Shown: one piece after another, positions 1-61,994 of the stretch
Numbering within the stretch: the stretch's first letter is position 1
How the letters are laid out: each line of letters starts with the position of its first letter
Source of the DNA: Leptobrachium leishanense
Lineage: Eukaryota > Chordata > Amphibia > Anura > Megophryidae
NCBI GenBank assembly: GCA_009667805.1
Contig: CM019066.1
Span: 331,706,077 to 331,770,076, forward strand
DNA length: 64,000 bases
Direction of reading: 5' to 3'
Position numbers and translations under genes: made by a program
Notes under the pieces: model-generated
Seen by the model: the letters and a program-made list of their open reading frames with translations, nothing else
The model's database searches: none
What the model was told of the DNA's origin: nothing

Positions 1-567
1 TTAAATTCACTCCTAACCTTGGACAGACATCACTGGAATCCTGTGCGATATTTTCTAGGAGAATAATTTGAAGCACACTACTGGAATTTGTTTCAAGGAT
101 CTCCAAAGAGTTCTATCACTGCCAAGAACAGTAGACGTTTTTAAACACATCTACCACACAAGGTGATGCCCATTAACGTATTATCCCGTGCCTTACACTG
201 ACGGCAGAATAAGACTTTACACAGCAATACATACAAGCACAGAATATCTGCAATTACCACCAACATACAAACTTCTTGTGACCTTGGCACTAGCTGTCTT
301 CACACCCCCACTCCTTCTCCTTTGGGCAGGTTCCACTATTTTGACTATTCAAAATGTTTTGGATAAAAGGCTTAAAATTAAACATTTTGGAAAGTAGTTA
401 AGAATTGTATGTATTTCCGAGTGCAGAAAAATGATAATGGATGAGAAGGAATTTTATATACATAATTATGTACACACTATACACAGAGTATATATTTTTT
501 TCCTTACTTTCCTATAAAAAGGCATTTATGCAATCTGAAAAATGTTATGCATTCACAGAATGAAGAG
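1..567. other. DNA downstream of rrp15, nothing recognised
   Basis: AT-rich sequence beyond the rrp15 poly(A) signal. Only short chance ORFs; no repeat family, exon or RNA gene could be recognised. Confidence 0.5.
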
Positions 568-573
568 TTTATT
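568..573 (-). promoter_or_regulatory. rrp15 poly(A) signal AATAAA
   Basis: Canonical hexamer on the minus strand starting 52 bases after the rrp15 stop codon, predicting a very short 3' UTR with cleavage near 540-555. Confidence 0.7.
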
Positions 574-625
574 TTAGTAAGTAAATAAGATAACGTGTTA
601 TCTACAAACTCTTCCTCCTGCATCG

Positions 626-51222
<50,597 letters not shown>

Positions 51223-51350
51223 GGCTCCGCGCACCGCTCACACGTGTATGGAAAATTACTTCCGGGCTTGGCGGCGCTGCAGATGTGACGCGTTTCCGCT
51301 GCAGAGAGGGCATAGGGTCCACGGCAGCCATCTCTAAAATGGGCATATAT
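51223..51350 (-). promoter_or_regulatory. rrp15 core promoter / 5' UTR region
   Basis: CpG-containing sequence just upstream of exon 1. On the minus strand it holds an ETS-type site CCGGAAGT (51258-51265) and a YY1-like GAGATGGCTGCC around 51324-51335. Both are common in housekeeping and ribosome-biogenesis promoters. The transcription start cannot be placed exactly. The region contains an upstream ATG (51331). Confidence 0.5.
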
Positions 51351-51475
51351 TTATAACTTTAGGCGATCGCCATCTAGCGGCTGGCAGACAAACTATTAAA
51401 ATCCTCCACACTCTCCTTTTGATTGTAGTATGTTGCATGGGGGTGCCCTGAGCACTAAAGATTAACCCCTTAAGG

Positions 51476-52181
51476 AAGGGAGCAATTTTACAACTTCGGC
51501 GCTCTTTGGGAAGTGAAGTTTGCTGGGCTCATTTTGAGCCTTTTTGCTCATCATGTTGAAACGTGGTTTTAAGTCACGTATTATTATACCACCCAGACAA
51601 ACTATATATCGTTCTTTCCGGCGGACTCGGCAGATTAATAATATATCATAATTATATATATACACGTCATGCCCTGTCAGAATGCTATAAAAAAAATGTG
51701 AATTTTCAATAAAATTTCAATCATCCACAGTGTGTAAAGTATTTTTTTTCCCGCATTTTATTATCCGAGCCGTTGCGGTTATATTCTATGGGGTAGACTT
51801 GTTAGAACGGGGAACCCATTTATTTTTTTTGGGAGAAATTATGTGATTTTAACTAAACCCCCCCCCTAAAAAATAATCATAATTTGAACAATGATGCCAC
51901 ACTAATAAGTGAAATGTGAACAATAATGCTGCATAAAAAAAGCACGTTTTTATTTTTTAATTAATTATTTTTATACACTTTCATTTGACTTGTAACATGG
52001 TCATCGCCAGCGCGATGACGTCAGTGCGCCGGGAGGCTATAAAAAAATGCAGATCGGGCTTCATGGAAGCCAGATCTGCGTGGGAGCTAGGCTCCGGAAG
52101 TCGAGGACGTTCCATACCGTCCTGCGATGTTAAAGCCCACCAAATGCGGGACGGCATGGAACGTCCTGCGGCGTTAAGGGG
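51476..52181 (+). mobile_element. TTAA-type element, family D relative
   Basis: TTAA at 51,472-51,475 and 52,182-52,185. Termini CCCTTAAGGAAGGGAGC and CTGCGGCGTTAAGGGG. The core with CTCATCATGTTGAAACGTGG, ATATATCGTTCTTTCCGGCG and GACTCGGCAGATTAATAATA is shared with 30,262-31,056, while the termini differ. It lies just upstream of the rrp15 promoter. Confidence 0.8.
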
Positions 52182-52469
52182 TTAAATTTTTTTATCTAAA
52201 AACGAGTTCAGACATGTCTTTATGACATGTTAAATTATATACCGTCTACAAAACAAATGCCAATTTTAATGTGAAGCAATAAAGCAGGAGTTGTACGGAA
52301 GTGGGCAGGAGGTGTAAATAATAGAGCAATATTTCAAGATGAGAAAATATCAAATATGGAGATAATTGTATTCTTCATTCATTAGCATAAAATCATATTT
52401 ACTCTGATTGCCTCTGTTTCACTTCACAACGAATGATATAATATGTCATGATGGAAAATAAATGGTTTA

Positions 52470-52575
52470 TTATATTGTAAGCTCTTGAGCAGGATCCTAT
52501 TTGTAAATCTTAAATCCATTGTCATATCCACTGTGCAATGCTGCAGAATGTGTCGGTGCTTTATAAATAATTGTA
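52470..52575 (+). mobile_element. L2-like 3' end / SINE tail
   Basis: TTGTAAGCTCTTGAGCAGG and GGTGCTTTATAAATAATTG, matching the 16.4-kb and 22.0-kb tails. Confidence 0.6.
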
Positions 52576-53235
52576 TGCAAATACTGCAGGTAAGATATAA
52601 ATTGATTAATCATGGTGGAATTCCAAATAAACTGACAGGTAACTTGAATAACATTGATTATATTGGTACAGTGGCACCTGTCAAGCTGGTGCAAGGAAGA
52701 AGAACCAATGAATCAGCCAGATGTGTATTTAGGTTTTGTACTGCTCTAGACCTGACTAAACTCGTGCACCCCTAATTTAAACTTGACACACCCCTTCCTG
52801 TCAAGGCCACACCTCTTCCTGTTATAGCATTCAGTAAAATGTCACTGCATGCTGGTATTTTACTAATCCCGGCGTGCAGTGGCTGCCTCAGCATGTACAG
52901 TCTGCCTCAGAGTGTCTGGCCTTCCACCCACGCAGTGGCACAGTGGTTGAGGTGTAGGAGGGTGACAGTGCCTGGTAGTGGCACGGTGACTGGGTGGTGC
53001 AGTAGTAGTGGTGTAGAAGAGACGCATTAACTTTGTGGTGTAGTAAAGGCAATGACTGGGTAGTGTACACCAAGCTCGAATGCTTGTACACACACAGCAG
53101 GTTGTAGGAGATGTTCTGATTAGCTCCAGCCTCAGTCAACTCGCCCCTGCCGGACGAGGTGTATTGCGGGTGCCGGACGAGGTGTATTGCAGGCGCCGGA
53201 CGCATAGTGGTGGCTTTTTTTCCCACCCCCTGAAA

Positions 53236-53645
53236 ATGCCGCCCCAGGCCAAGGCCAAGATGCAGCACTGGAATCAGGGTCATGGGTGCTTTACTGATGC
53301 ACGTGGGGAGCGAAGGCTAGCCCATCTGGTTCGATCACATAGAAGTGTTACTGTAGGCCAAATTGCTGAAACCCATAATGCTGGTCATGATAGGAAGGTA
53401 TCAGAACACTCCACACATACCTCCTACCTACAGATGATTGAGCCCATGTACATGCCTTCATGGTCATAGTATTCCCTGATAGTAGTGGCCTCTTTCAACA
53501 GGATAATGCTCCCTGCCACAATGCAAAAATTGTTCAGGAATGGTTTGATGACCATGACAAATATTTCAAGATGATGCTTTGGCCTCAAAATTACACAGAT
53601 CTCAATCCGATTGAGCATCTGTGGGATGTGCTGGAACAATAAATA
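53236..53645 (+). pseudogene. Tc1-like transposase remnant, internally deleted
   Basis: The first part encodes MPPQAKAKMQHWNQG and RLAHLVRSHRSVTVGQIAET, then HDRKVSEHS, the N-terminal HTH of a second Tc1 lineage. After a short gap, 53,478-53,642 encodes LFQQDNAPCHNAKIVQEWF, then [17 protein letters not shown], the end of the catalytic domain. The first catalytic Asp region is missing, and stops separate the parts. Confidence 0.75.
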
Positions 53646-54375
53646 CGATCTGTGGAGGCCCATATCTATATATACTGTATATAAAATTAGTTATTCACTA
53701 ATTACTTTTGGGAGTCCATGAGGGGTCACGATGTCACCCCCTGCGACGTCTCCCTCACAGTAGTGATCGGTCTCAGAGAGACTGCCGATGGATCTGATCT
53801 GTGCATGCGCGCAGCTCCGATCCATCATTCTGTGCATGTGTGCAGCTCCGATCCATCATTTCTGAGCAGGCGCTACAGAACATGTGAACATAAAGAACGC
53901 AAGTCCAGTAGCAGCCTGCTTTTGCTGTTTCTCCACTGCATGCCGGACTCACCCTGCCACCCCTGTCATGTCTGTGACACCCCTGCCATGACCGTGACAC
54001 CTGCTGTTAACAAACCTGACATTTTTACCTGTTGCACGCTGACCTTTCTACACTGGTTCCATCGACAACAATGATTCTGGACTTCGATTACAGCCTCCCC
54101 TGTTTATATTTTTAACACCCCAATCCCTATGCTAGGCTTGATTGAAAAAAACCTTTGGGACAAAACCAACATTTAGTCATTGTATCCTAACATCGATTAT
54201 TATCTACAGTGTGAGGGAATTGGCTAGAAAAGGCTGGGCATAAAAATAGTCAGAGCCCTGTACATAACTGCAAAGAAGCTGATTAGCCAAACATAATCAC
54301 GTCCTTCCTATTTCCCTCTCCTTTGTTTCATTCAAACAAAACAATAAATTGCATGAAATAAACAAATCGATCCAG

Positions 54376-55130
54376 TTAAAGGTACACGCTACGCACCCTG
54401 ATCACTTTAGCTTATTAACCTCTTACTGCCGGGTGGGTTGTAATTGTTCCCGGTGGGAGGGTCTTATGCCAGTGGGGCGTACTAGTTCTTCCCACTGTCC
54501 AGCTGCTAAGATGGGTCCCTCCTACCAACCGCCTACGCAGCTGGTGAGCTGCACATGTTATTGGCTGTAGGTGGACGGCTTGAGTTCAAGTGTTCACTTA
54601 AGTGAAAGAAAAGCGCCAGCTGGTGGGTGGTCCAGATGCGGCCCATAGATGCCAGTGGATGTGCTATTCTGTCATGCGGCGTTGAGTCCCACCCGCAGCG
54701 AGGACGGCATAGTACACCTTGCGACGTAATGGTGTTAAAGTGGTCAGGCTGCATGGAGTGCCTCTTCCCTCCCCATCAGCTCCGTTTGCCTAGTAATGCT
54801 GTATGAAGTGGAGGACTTCCTCTGCCTGATCACAACTCAGACATTAAAGGTAAGATGGAACTGGAAAACGGTTGCGTCTGCCATCAAGCTTTCGAGGAGA
54901 CATCTACCACGGGTTGGTGCTCCATTGTTCTGTGCGGAAGTTTGTGTACTTTGCATCCAAAATTTACACCAGTTATGCAAATATGCCTTTTACAGAGCCT
55001 ACTTACGAGAGTGACATATGCTTTGCAATTTGCATAAGAAGCTGCAGGGACTTTCCCATTTCGGAAGCTCTGAGCCGCAGCGGAGGAGCAGCAGAGCATC
55101 GAGGGAGAAAAGGTGAGTATTTCACCTTAA
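54376..55130. mobile_element. Family E copy 4, interrupted
   Basis: Left end TTAAAGGTACACGCTACGC, hairpin GATCACTTTAGC / AAAGTGGTCAGGCTGC interrupted in the loop by 54,419-54,734, then an interior with CCTAGTAATGCTG and GAAGTTTGTGTACTTTG and GCTGCAGGGACTTTCCC. The right end is uncertain. Confidence 0.6.
54419..54734. mobile_element. TTAA-type element nested in the family E hairpin loop
   Basis: 316 bp between TTAA (54,415-54,418; 54,735-54,738). Ends CCTCTTACTGCCGGGTGGG and TTGCGACGTAATGGTG are weakly inverted. Different from families A-D; no coding frame. Confidence 0.75.
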
Positions 55131-55318
55131 ACTCAGATTTAAAAAAATAATAATAATTGTGCAGATGCTGTTAGCAGCACCTGCACAATAATAGAGTATA
55201 AGGGAACCTGTAAATAATAATTCTTAATATAATAGACAAATTATTCTCAATAAATGAAATGTCTTAATACACAGAATTACAAAAAGAAAAAAAAGAAGAG
55301 GAGGTCCTTCAGTATTCA

Positions 55319-55324
55319 TTTATT
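55319..55324 (-). promoter_or_regulatory. Poly(A) signal AATAAA behind the unidentified exon
   Basis: Hexamer immediately after the TAA, followed 20-40 bases downstream on the minus strand by a CTTCTTTTTTTTC run, a suitable downstream element for cleavage. Confidence 0.55.
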
Positions 55325-55326
55325 TG

Positions 55327-55654
55327 TTAACGTTTTATCCGCTTGGTTGATATTTCCCAGGCCCCATAAAGTAGATTGCCATGAGCACTTAAGCGAAATT
55401 TTAAATTCCTGTCTCTGTTTCCTAGCCATCGAGACACTTCTTCACATTTATCATCGGAGCATGCAAAGATTTTTTTTTCATCTTGTTGACCTTCCAGAAA
55501 TATTTTAAATTCAATGCATGATAATTTTCTGAAGTTCAGACGGCCTTGAAGCTCTGACTTCACCAATTCAGCTGACAACTTGTTGCTTTTACCAGGCCAT
55601 ATATCTTCCGTTTGACTAATGAAAACTTTAGCAAATGCACTCCTGACATGAACT
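55327..55654 (-). CDS. Unidentified terminal coding exon
   Basis: Open frame from a plausible acceptor (GTTTTGTTTCAG) to TAA at 55,327-55,329. It encodes about 108 residues, starting with the third base of a split codon. Balanced composition: VHVRSAFAKVFISQTEDIWP at the start, SCIEFKIFLEGQQDEKK in the middle, FRLSAHGNLLYGAWEIS near the end, basic tail TKRIKR. A poly(A) signal follows within three bases of the stop, and a U-rich tract follows that. I do not recognise the family. It does not look like the spata17 C-terminus I recall. It could be a lineage-specific gene whose other exons lie beyond 64 kb, or a spliced retrocopy fragment. Confidence 0.5.
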
Positions 55655-55934
55655 CTGAAACAAAACACTGCAATTAGCTTAAATTGGTTGCTTTGGTTCG
55701 CTTGCAGGGAAACTTATTCTCCTGACTGTAATAATGTAAAACCAGGACTATCTGGGCTGTAGATGCTGAGTGGAAGGCATTTGTATTCTTTTCGGTAATA
55801 AAAATCTTGCTATAAAATCAAATAATCATGCTAACATTAAAAATGTGTGTACATGGGAATACTACTGATTAGCAATTATAGTAACATTCAGATTGAACAG
55901 AGAATGTGCTCAGTCAATAATGTGTTCAACATTT

Positions 55935-56306
55935 AGGCTAGGGTCAAATGAACACATTATTCGCAGCGACCGTCAAAAAGTGCGTCAGAACGCATTGACG
56001 TATTTTTGTGCGTGATTTTTTACGGATCGTCAATAAAACACTTTTTGCATCTGGACGTTATGTAGGCTGGACATTAGCAGAGTCTGACATCTCCTAATCA
56101 CACACACGCGCCGCTATGCCGCCGCAGCGCACTCTGTACGTCAGTACTAGCGGTTCTGCGTTCTCGAAAAAATGCGTTCATTTTCCACTTGCGTTGTGCG
56201 GCCGGACTTCGTATATTGGCCGTCATTGCGCATCATTTGCTGCTACTGCGGCCGTGATTAAGTGCGCCTAAACGCACGTTAAAAATGCGTTAGTCTGACC
56301 CCAGCC
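55935..56306. mobile_element. TTAA-type MITE, family A copy 7
   Basis: Termini GGCTAGGGTCAAATGAACAC and GCGTTAGTCTGACCCCAGCC, about 372 bp, shorter and diverged. Same interior as copy 3 (GTCTGACATCTCCTAATCAC). Confidence 0.85.
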
Positions 56307-56974
56307 TAAAAAGTTAAAATTTCATAGAAAACATTTTGCATAGGATATTTTACACATATATATATATATATATAGTGGTTGAGGGCAAACAATGAGAATT
56401 AAAAAGCCTCCACACTGCAAATAATAAAGTTTATTATTGTAGAGGCCATTTGCACATCCCAGCAATTCAAAAAACTGCATCAGAGCTCCTGTGCTACATT
56501 CCCCATATGCAACAGAACACTGGGGCCATATTACATTCTTAATGGAAAAAATGCTTGCGCAACGCCTGAATTTGTGCACCAACCATTAAACATTAACACG
56601 CGTAAATCACCGCAGGAATTACAATCCTCGCACATTTTTTCATCCGTCGATCAATAACGTGCGTAAACCTGATGCACACAAATGATCGCGCAGAAATCAG
56701 TGTGCGGACTGTTTTTTTTATGCGATTCAGTCAATCAGAATTAAGAACCACAATTATCTCACGTTAAGAAATTGCGCCTGCCAAAGTGAATCTGAGCATA
56801 TATGCTGCAGCAATAATAAAAACACACAACTTCTCCATTTTATTGGTTTGGGTATGTGTAACTATACTTTGTTGCATTTTTTGGGGGGGGCTGGTGTATT
56901 TGGGGCCAGGTTGTTCAGATTTGCCATTAACACCAGCTTTTAGGAGTTGCAAAAATTATGTGAGCAAAGGCTCT

Positions 56975-57862
56975 CAGGGTTATCCAAAGAGATCCGAATT
57001 GCTTGAGAAAGGTAACTGAACGCTGAAAATCAGCGTTCGGTTGCCTTTCCTGACCATTCGGCTATCCAGAGAGCAGGCAATTCGCCAAATCCTGGCGAAT
57101 TGCCTGAACATACGGTGCCTGTTCGGTCCCTGTTCGAGGGCAGTGAATCCCCATGAAAAGCACTGCTTCGGCTATTCAGAGAACACAAACCAGCAGTGAA
57201 AGGTTCCCCTAATGCCCTGCCATTCGGTGGTTTAATGCGGCAAATTTATTCAGGAGAATCCCATAGGCTTCAATGTTAAAAATATTCCCGTTTTAATTCA
57301 ATATCTAATAAACCGTTCATTATAAAATTCTGCAGCAAAAAGTCTATTATTTATAGATTTTTTCGGATACTTTAAGCATTTTTCGGATTTTTTTTTTTTT
57401 TTTTAAAAGTCCAATTTTTTTTTTTTGATTTTTTTTCAGTTTACTTATTTTTTTTGTAACAGCCCTCTTTATTATCATTCCCTGGACCTCATGTAAATTT
57501 CAGACATTTTCGCTCAGTAGTTTCTTTGCAAACAGCGTTTCATTTTCACAGATTCATACAAATGGTTTTGCTAATTTATTCACTGCCTCCTCTATGTCAC
57601 AGCTGCTTCGGCTCTGTGTGATTCGGCTCCTGTTCGGCTTTTTCGAAGGTTAATCCAGATGTTTTTGCTTGTTTTCAGTGTGCATTCGGTTAGTTTTCGT
57701 CAGGTTTGCGGCAGCTTTTCCCTGCAATTCGGGGACCCTGTGGTGCTTGCTGAATACACCGCAGGGTCACCGAAATGCAAAATCGGCAAAAGGAACCGAA
57801 ATGAAGAGAACGAAAAGTCACCGAACGTGCGGTGACTTTTCGAATCTCTTTGGATAACCCTG
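56975..57862. mobile_element. Inverted-repeat element (TIR CAGGGTTATCCAAAGAGAT)
   Basis: 888 bp. Termini CAGGGTTATCCAAAGAGATC and ATCTCTTTGGATAACCCTG. Short flanking TCT on both sides is compatible with a 3-bp duplication (Harbinger-like), but this is weak. The interior is rich in AATTGCC / GGCGAATTGCC and TTCGG motifs and T runs; non-coding. Confidence 0.75.
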
Positions 57863-58302
57863 TCTGTGTTAGAAACTGCTCATAGCTTGCAATACCATCC
57901 TCGTACCAGCGCACAAACGCATTTGCGCTCACAATGTTAAGTATAGGACGCGCGCAGTACAGTATGCTCGCACAGGGTTCACCCGCAGTAGACGATTACG
58001 TGCATTTGTTGCGCTGACTTTGTAATACGGCATTCGGCGCAAAGGGTTTTACCCCACGCGTTAATGCGTTTTTGCGCCAGTGCAAACGTTTGCACAAAGA
58101 TTGTAATTTGGCCCTGGGTAAGACATGCAAATGACGGTCTCATTTTTTTTGCATCCTAGGTCTGCTTTCAAACAGCACCCTCTAATCAATGTCATGCCAT
58201 ACTTAGCAGAGATCAAGAATACTTAAAAATATACATATTGATATGTGCAAATGGTAATGAAGAACTATCTATTTTGAAAGGACTATTTAAAAGTCATAGG
58301 AA

Positions 58303-58602
58303 ACATTGTTGTTGTTGGTGAGTTGCAAAGTCATGTCTGACCCGTCGGGACCCCATGGACAACGTTCCTCCAGGCCTTCCTGTCCTCTACCATCTTCAGG
58401 AGTCCATTTAAAGCTCACGCCTACTGCTTCAGTGACTCCATCCAGCCACTGCATTCTCGGCCGTCCCCTTCTTCTTTTGCCCTCAATCTTTCCCGACATT
58501 AGGCTTTTCTCCAGTGAGTCCTTCCTCATTAGGTGACCAAAATATAGGAGTTTCATCTTCAGGATCTGGCCTTCTAAAGAGCTGTCAGGGATAATCTCAG
58601 GG
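58303..58602 (-). mobile_element. RTE/BovB-like LINE 3' fragment (pseudogene)
   Basis: Minus-strand frame with KLLYFGHLMRKDSLEKSLM, GKIEGKRRRGRPRMQWLDGV and ERCPWGPDGSDMTLQLT, the C-terminal end of the BovB-type ORF2 (recalled pattern FGHLMRR.DSLEK, RRRRGR.RM.WLDGI, then GVAKS.TRLSD). The DNA contains GACCCCATGGAC and ends in AACTCACCAACAACAACAA, the RTE/BovB style of tail. The rest of the element is absent, and the ORF2 end is frameshifted relative to the canonical tail. Confidence 0.8.
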
Positions 58603-59027
58603 GCTGACTGACCACTCGGTCCAATCGGACACTGTCCAGGGGCCCGAGAGTGGCGGGGGCCCGGGACCCTCTCCGCTAAACATGCGGTTCAGGGACAGAC
58701 TGACCTGTCGAGTTGGCAGGGGCCCGGTTTTTGTAACATGTCCATTGGCTGGTTACAGTGGGAGTTTGTGGTTGTCTGCAGCGGCGCTGGAGGCAGCGTG
58801 CCTCTCCGACACTCGGTATTTGAGTCTGGGAGCTGCACGCTACATTGGCCCCGCCCCCTCTCGCGGGACTGCCGATATTCACGTTGGCGGGTCACATGAC
58901 CCACCAACACGATCACAGGGTCCAGAAGAGGCAGCAAATGGGTGGAGGACAGCGGAGCCAGCCCAGAGGAGCAGCAGAGCAGAGGCCCATCTGGTGAGTA
59001 GTGGGGGGGGGGGGGGGGTACTGCCTA

Positions 59028-59080
59028 CCTGCCAGCCTAGAAAAAAAAAATTGGGACATGCACAAAAACAAAAATGGAAG
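59028..59080. repeat. Isolated unit of the 60-61 kb minisatellite
   Basis: CCAGCCTAGAAAAAAAAAA and GGGACATGCACAAAAACAAA in the same order as a single array unit, about 1.2 kb before the array. The solo LTR lies in between. Confidence 0.75.
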
Positions 59081-59748
59081 CTCCTAAACCTAGAGCCAGG
59101 GATTTTTTGGGCTCTTATAAATGTGAGTTTCCATATTCCCATGAGTGATTTATCTGCCATATTTAATTGGGATTTTCTGCACGATTATTTCTTCATTTTT
59201 TTCTTCCCTCGAATCCTTTTTTTCCCCTTTCTGGCTACCCTCTCTATTATTGAGAGACGACAAGAGATGATACACAGACCAAGAAAGGACCATATTTGTG
59301 CATCGTTTGAACATGAAGAAAATTAAGTAAATTTTAAGAAACTTTTCTCACTGGCATTCATACCATTGAATTGGAGATCACTGAATTTGCACATTTGGAC
59401 ACTGTTATACCCATCGCACTGCTGGAAATTTTATACATTGTTGCACTTTACGGTGTTCTATGGCACATTGCACATTGATTGAATATTTGCCACTTTAAGA
59501 CTGAAGCACTTTATGATTGATATACTTCTTTGTTGAAGTCTATCCTTATGTTTATTTTGATGTGCTACAAAGGTTCTATTTATAATTTCATTTTTGGTTA
59601 ATGCAGATTTTGGTTGTTTTTTCTGTATATTGCGCTTATCCCTTTGGGCAGCATCTCACTACTTATAATTCAACTACTTAAATACTACAGTACAATAGTC
59701 TGGTTTATAAATAGGCGCCTACGCTGCATGATATATATATATATATAT

Positions 59749-60251
59749 TGTGGAGGTATAGCCCAAACGGAGGCTACCTTTGCTGGGAAAAAGGTAGTCC
59801 AGGCGAAAGAAAGTTCTTTTAAACCTGTCCAGCAGACAGTATTTTATTTAAAAGGTTGCAATAAAAGAGAAATGAAGACAGAAATTAAACCCTTGCCGCT
59901 CAGGCTCTTACTAAACAGTTAGATTCCCTATCTAACAAATTGTGAGCTAACCTCAGCCACCTTAAAGGAACAAAATTACTTTAAAGCAACCTTTTTACAC
60001 ACCTCGCAGCTCCCTCAGAAGGCTTTCTGAGTCCCAGGCCAGAGCAACTTCCTGGTTTAGCCTCTCCTCTTTTATCTCCCCTGATTAAACACCAATCAAG
60101 TAATTAGCCCTGGGGAGAGACACAAAACCTGGAAATCCAGACACTACATGCAGCCTGAAAACCTGGTCTGGATTTACTACTTCTGCATATATGACAGAAA
60201 CCGAGGGGAAATGTATCGCCCCTCAATGACCTCCCCTTTCCTTATGTCACA
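59749..60251. mobile_element. Probable solo LTR (503 bp)
   Basis: Starts TGTGGAGGTATAGCCC and ends CCTTATGTCACA, so TG...CA with short inverted ends. It sits inside an (AT)n tract with ATAT on both sides (4-bp duplication cannot be proven in that context). Contains AATAAA near 59,860. No coding. Confidence 0.6.
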
Positions 60252-60267
60252 ATATATATATATCTTT

Positions 60268-61080
60268 TTTTCAAAAATGGAGACCTGCCTATAAAAACGG
60301 GACCAGCCTAGAAAAAAAATGGGGACATGCACAAAAATGGAGACCTGCCTATAAAAACAGGACCTGCCTATAAAAAAAAATGGGGACATGCACAAAAACA
60401 AAAATGGAGACCTGCCTATAAATCCGGGACCTGCCTAGAAAAAAAAATGGGGACATGCACAGAAAAAAAAAAATGGGGAGCTGCCTAGAAAAAAAAATGG
60501 GGACATGCACAAAAATAAAAATGGAGACCTGCCTATAAAAACAGGACCTGGAGCTGCCTAGAAAAAAAAATGGGGATGTGCACAAAAACAAAAATGGAGA
60601 CCTGCCTATAAAAACGGGACCTGCCTAGGAAAAAAAATGGGGACATGCACAAAACCAAAAAGGGAGACCTGCCTATAAAAACGGGACCTGCCTAGAAAAA
60701 AAATGGGACATGCACAGAAAAAAATGGAGACCTGCATATAAAAACGGGACCTGCCTAGAAAAAAAAATGGGGACATGCACAAAAAAAAATGGGGACATGC
60801 ACAAAAAAAAATGGAGACCTGCCTATAAAAACTGGACCTGCCAAGCACAAAAGCAAAAATGGGGACCTGCGTACAAAAAACAGGACCTGCCTAGGAAAAA
60901 AAAATGGGGACCTGCAAAAAAACAAAGAGGACACCTGCCTATAAACAAAAAACAGGACCTGCCTAGATAAAAAGGGGGACCTACCTAGTTTAAAAAAAAA
61001 AAGGGGACATGCCTGGAAATACAAAAGGGGAACCTGTGTAAAAGCAAAAATGGGGGACCTGCGTAAAAAGAATGGAGTTG
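60268..61080. repeat. Degenerate minisatellite, about 60-70 bp unit
   Basis: Repeating blocks GGACCTGCCTAGAAAAAAAA, TGGGGACATGCACAAAAA and AAATGGAGACCTGCCTATAA, about 12 units with variable A-run lengths. Open frames rich in Phe/Cys or Lys in both orientations are by-products. Confidence 0.9.
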
Positions 61081-61136
61081 GGGCATGGGGGGTGTAATGA
61101 AGAATGGGATTTCCCAGGGGGTGTCAAAAAGGCTGT

Positions 61137-61425
61137 GGTGCTCTGTGATACGCTCAAACAAGCTGCACATTACTTTGAGTTTTATTGCTGTGGAGCTCTG
61201 TGATTCGCTCATACACACTTCACATTACTGTGAGTTTTATTGCTGTGGAGCTCTGTGATTTGCTCATACACACTTCACATTACTTTGAATTTATTGCTGT
61301 GGAGCTCTGTGATACACTCATACACACTGCACATTACTGTGAGTTTTATTGCTGTGGAGCTCTGTGATACGCTCATACACGCTGCACATTACTGTGAGTT
61401 TTATTGCTATGGAGCTCTGTGATCC
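61137..61425. repeat. 55-bp satellite, about 5-6 units
   Basis: GAGCTCTGTGAT recurs at 55-bp spacing (one 54). Unit contains CGCTCATACACACT, GCACATTACTGTGAG and TTTTATTGCTGTG. Outlying units lie at 42,430-42,560. Confidence 0.92.
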
Positions 61426-61994
61426 CTATCTTTTAAAGTGATCGGCCGTTTCCCTCTTTTACCACAGGGACTTTCTGTGCCGTGGTGGCTGCTGCGGCAG
61501 AGCGCTGGCCATCTGTAATTCTGGAGGAGATAGATATAGATATAGAGCTCTGGAGACTTGTATTAATATAGAAATAGTTTTATTTTTCAAAGAGTCGTCG
61601 TTTGAGTCCATGCTGGACTTTTATCAAGACATGTACTGAAATGTCGACTTTTTCAAGGTTTCAAACCCTAGGCTCTGTTAAAAAAATTATGGGAATTTTG
61701 TTCACAATATATGGCCATAAATTGTTTAAACCTATCAACACCATCCATGTATTCCACCTTCGACAGGTCCTACTGTACGCAACCTAATGACCGCTATTAT
61801 GGGATTAACTCACATACTGGGGACAGAATCCTTACTGGAGCTCCCTGCAATTCAAGGTTAAGTAGAGCCTGAATGTGGAGAAAATGTGACAGGGAGGGGG
61901 TTCTTGCCATGGGTTGTCAGCCCCTTTCATACAGAACACTCCATGAGGGCAGCACTCAACCTTCGCTAAGCACACACAGTAGGACTTGTCAAAG

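Noticed and set aside
58682..59326. 214-codon ORF on the plus strand
   Set aside because: Crosses a poly-G run, a minisatellite unit and low-complexity T-rich DNA; composition changes abruptly and no domain is recognisable.
60177..61024. Phe/Cys-rich and Lys-rich ORFs
   Set aside because: Translation of the 60-70 bp minisatellite.
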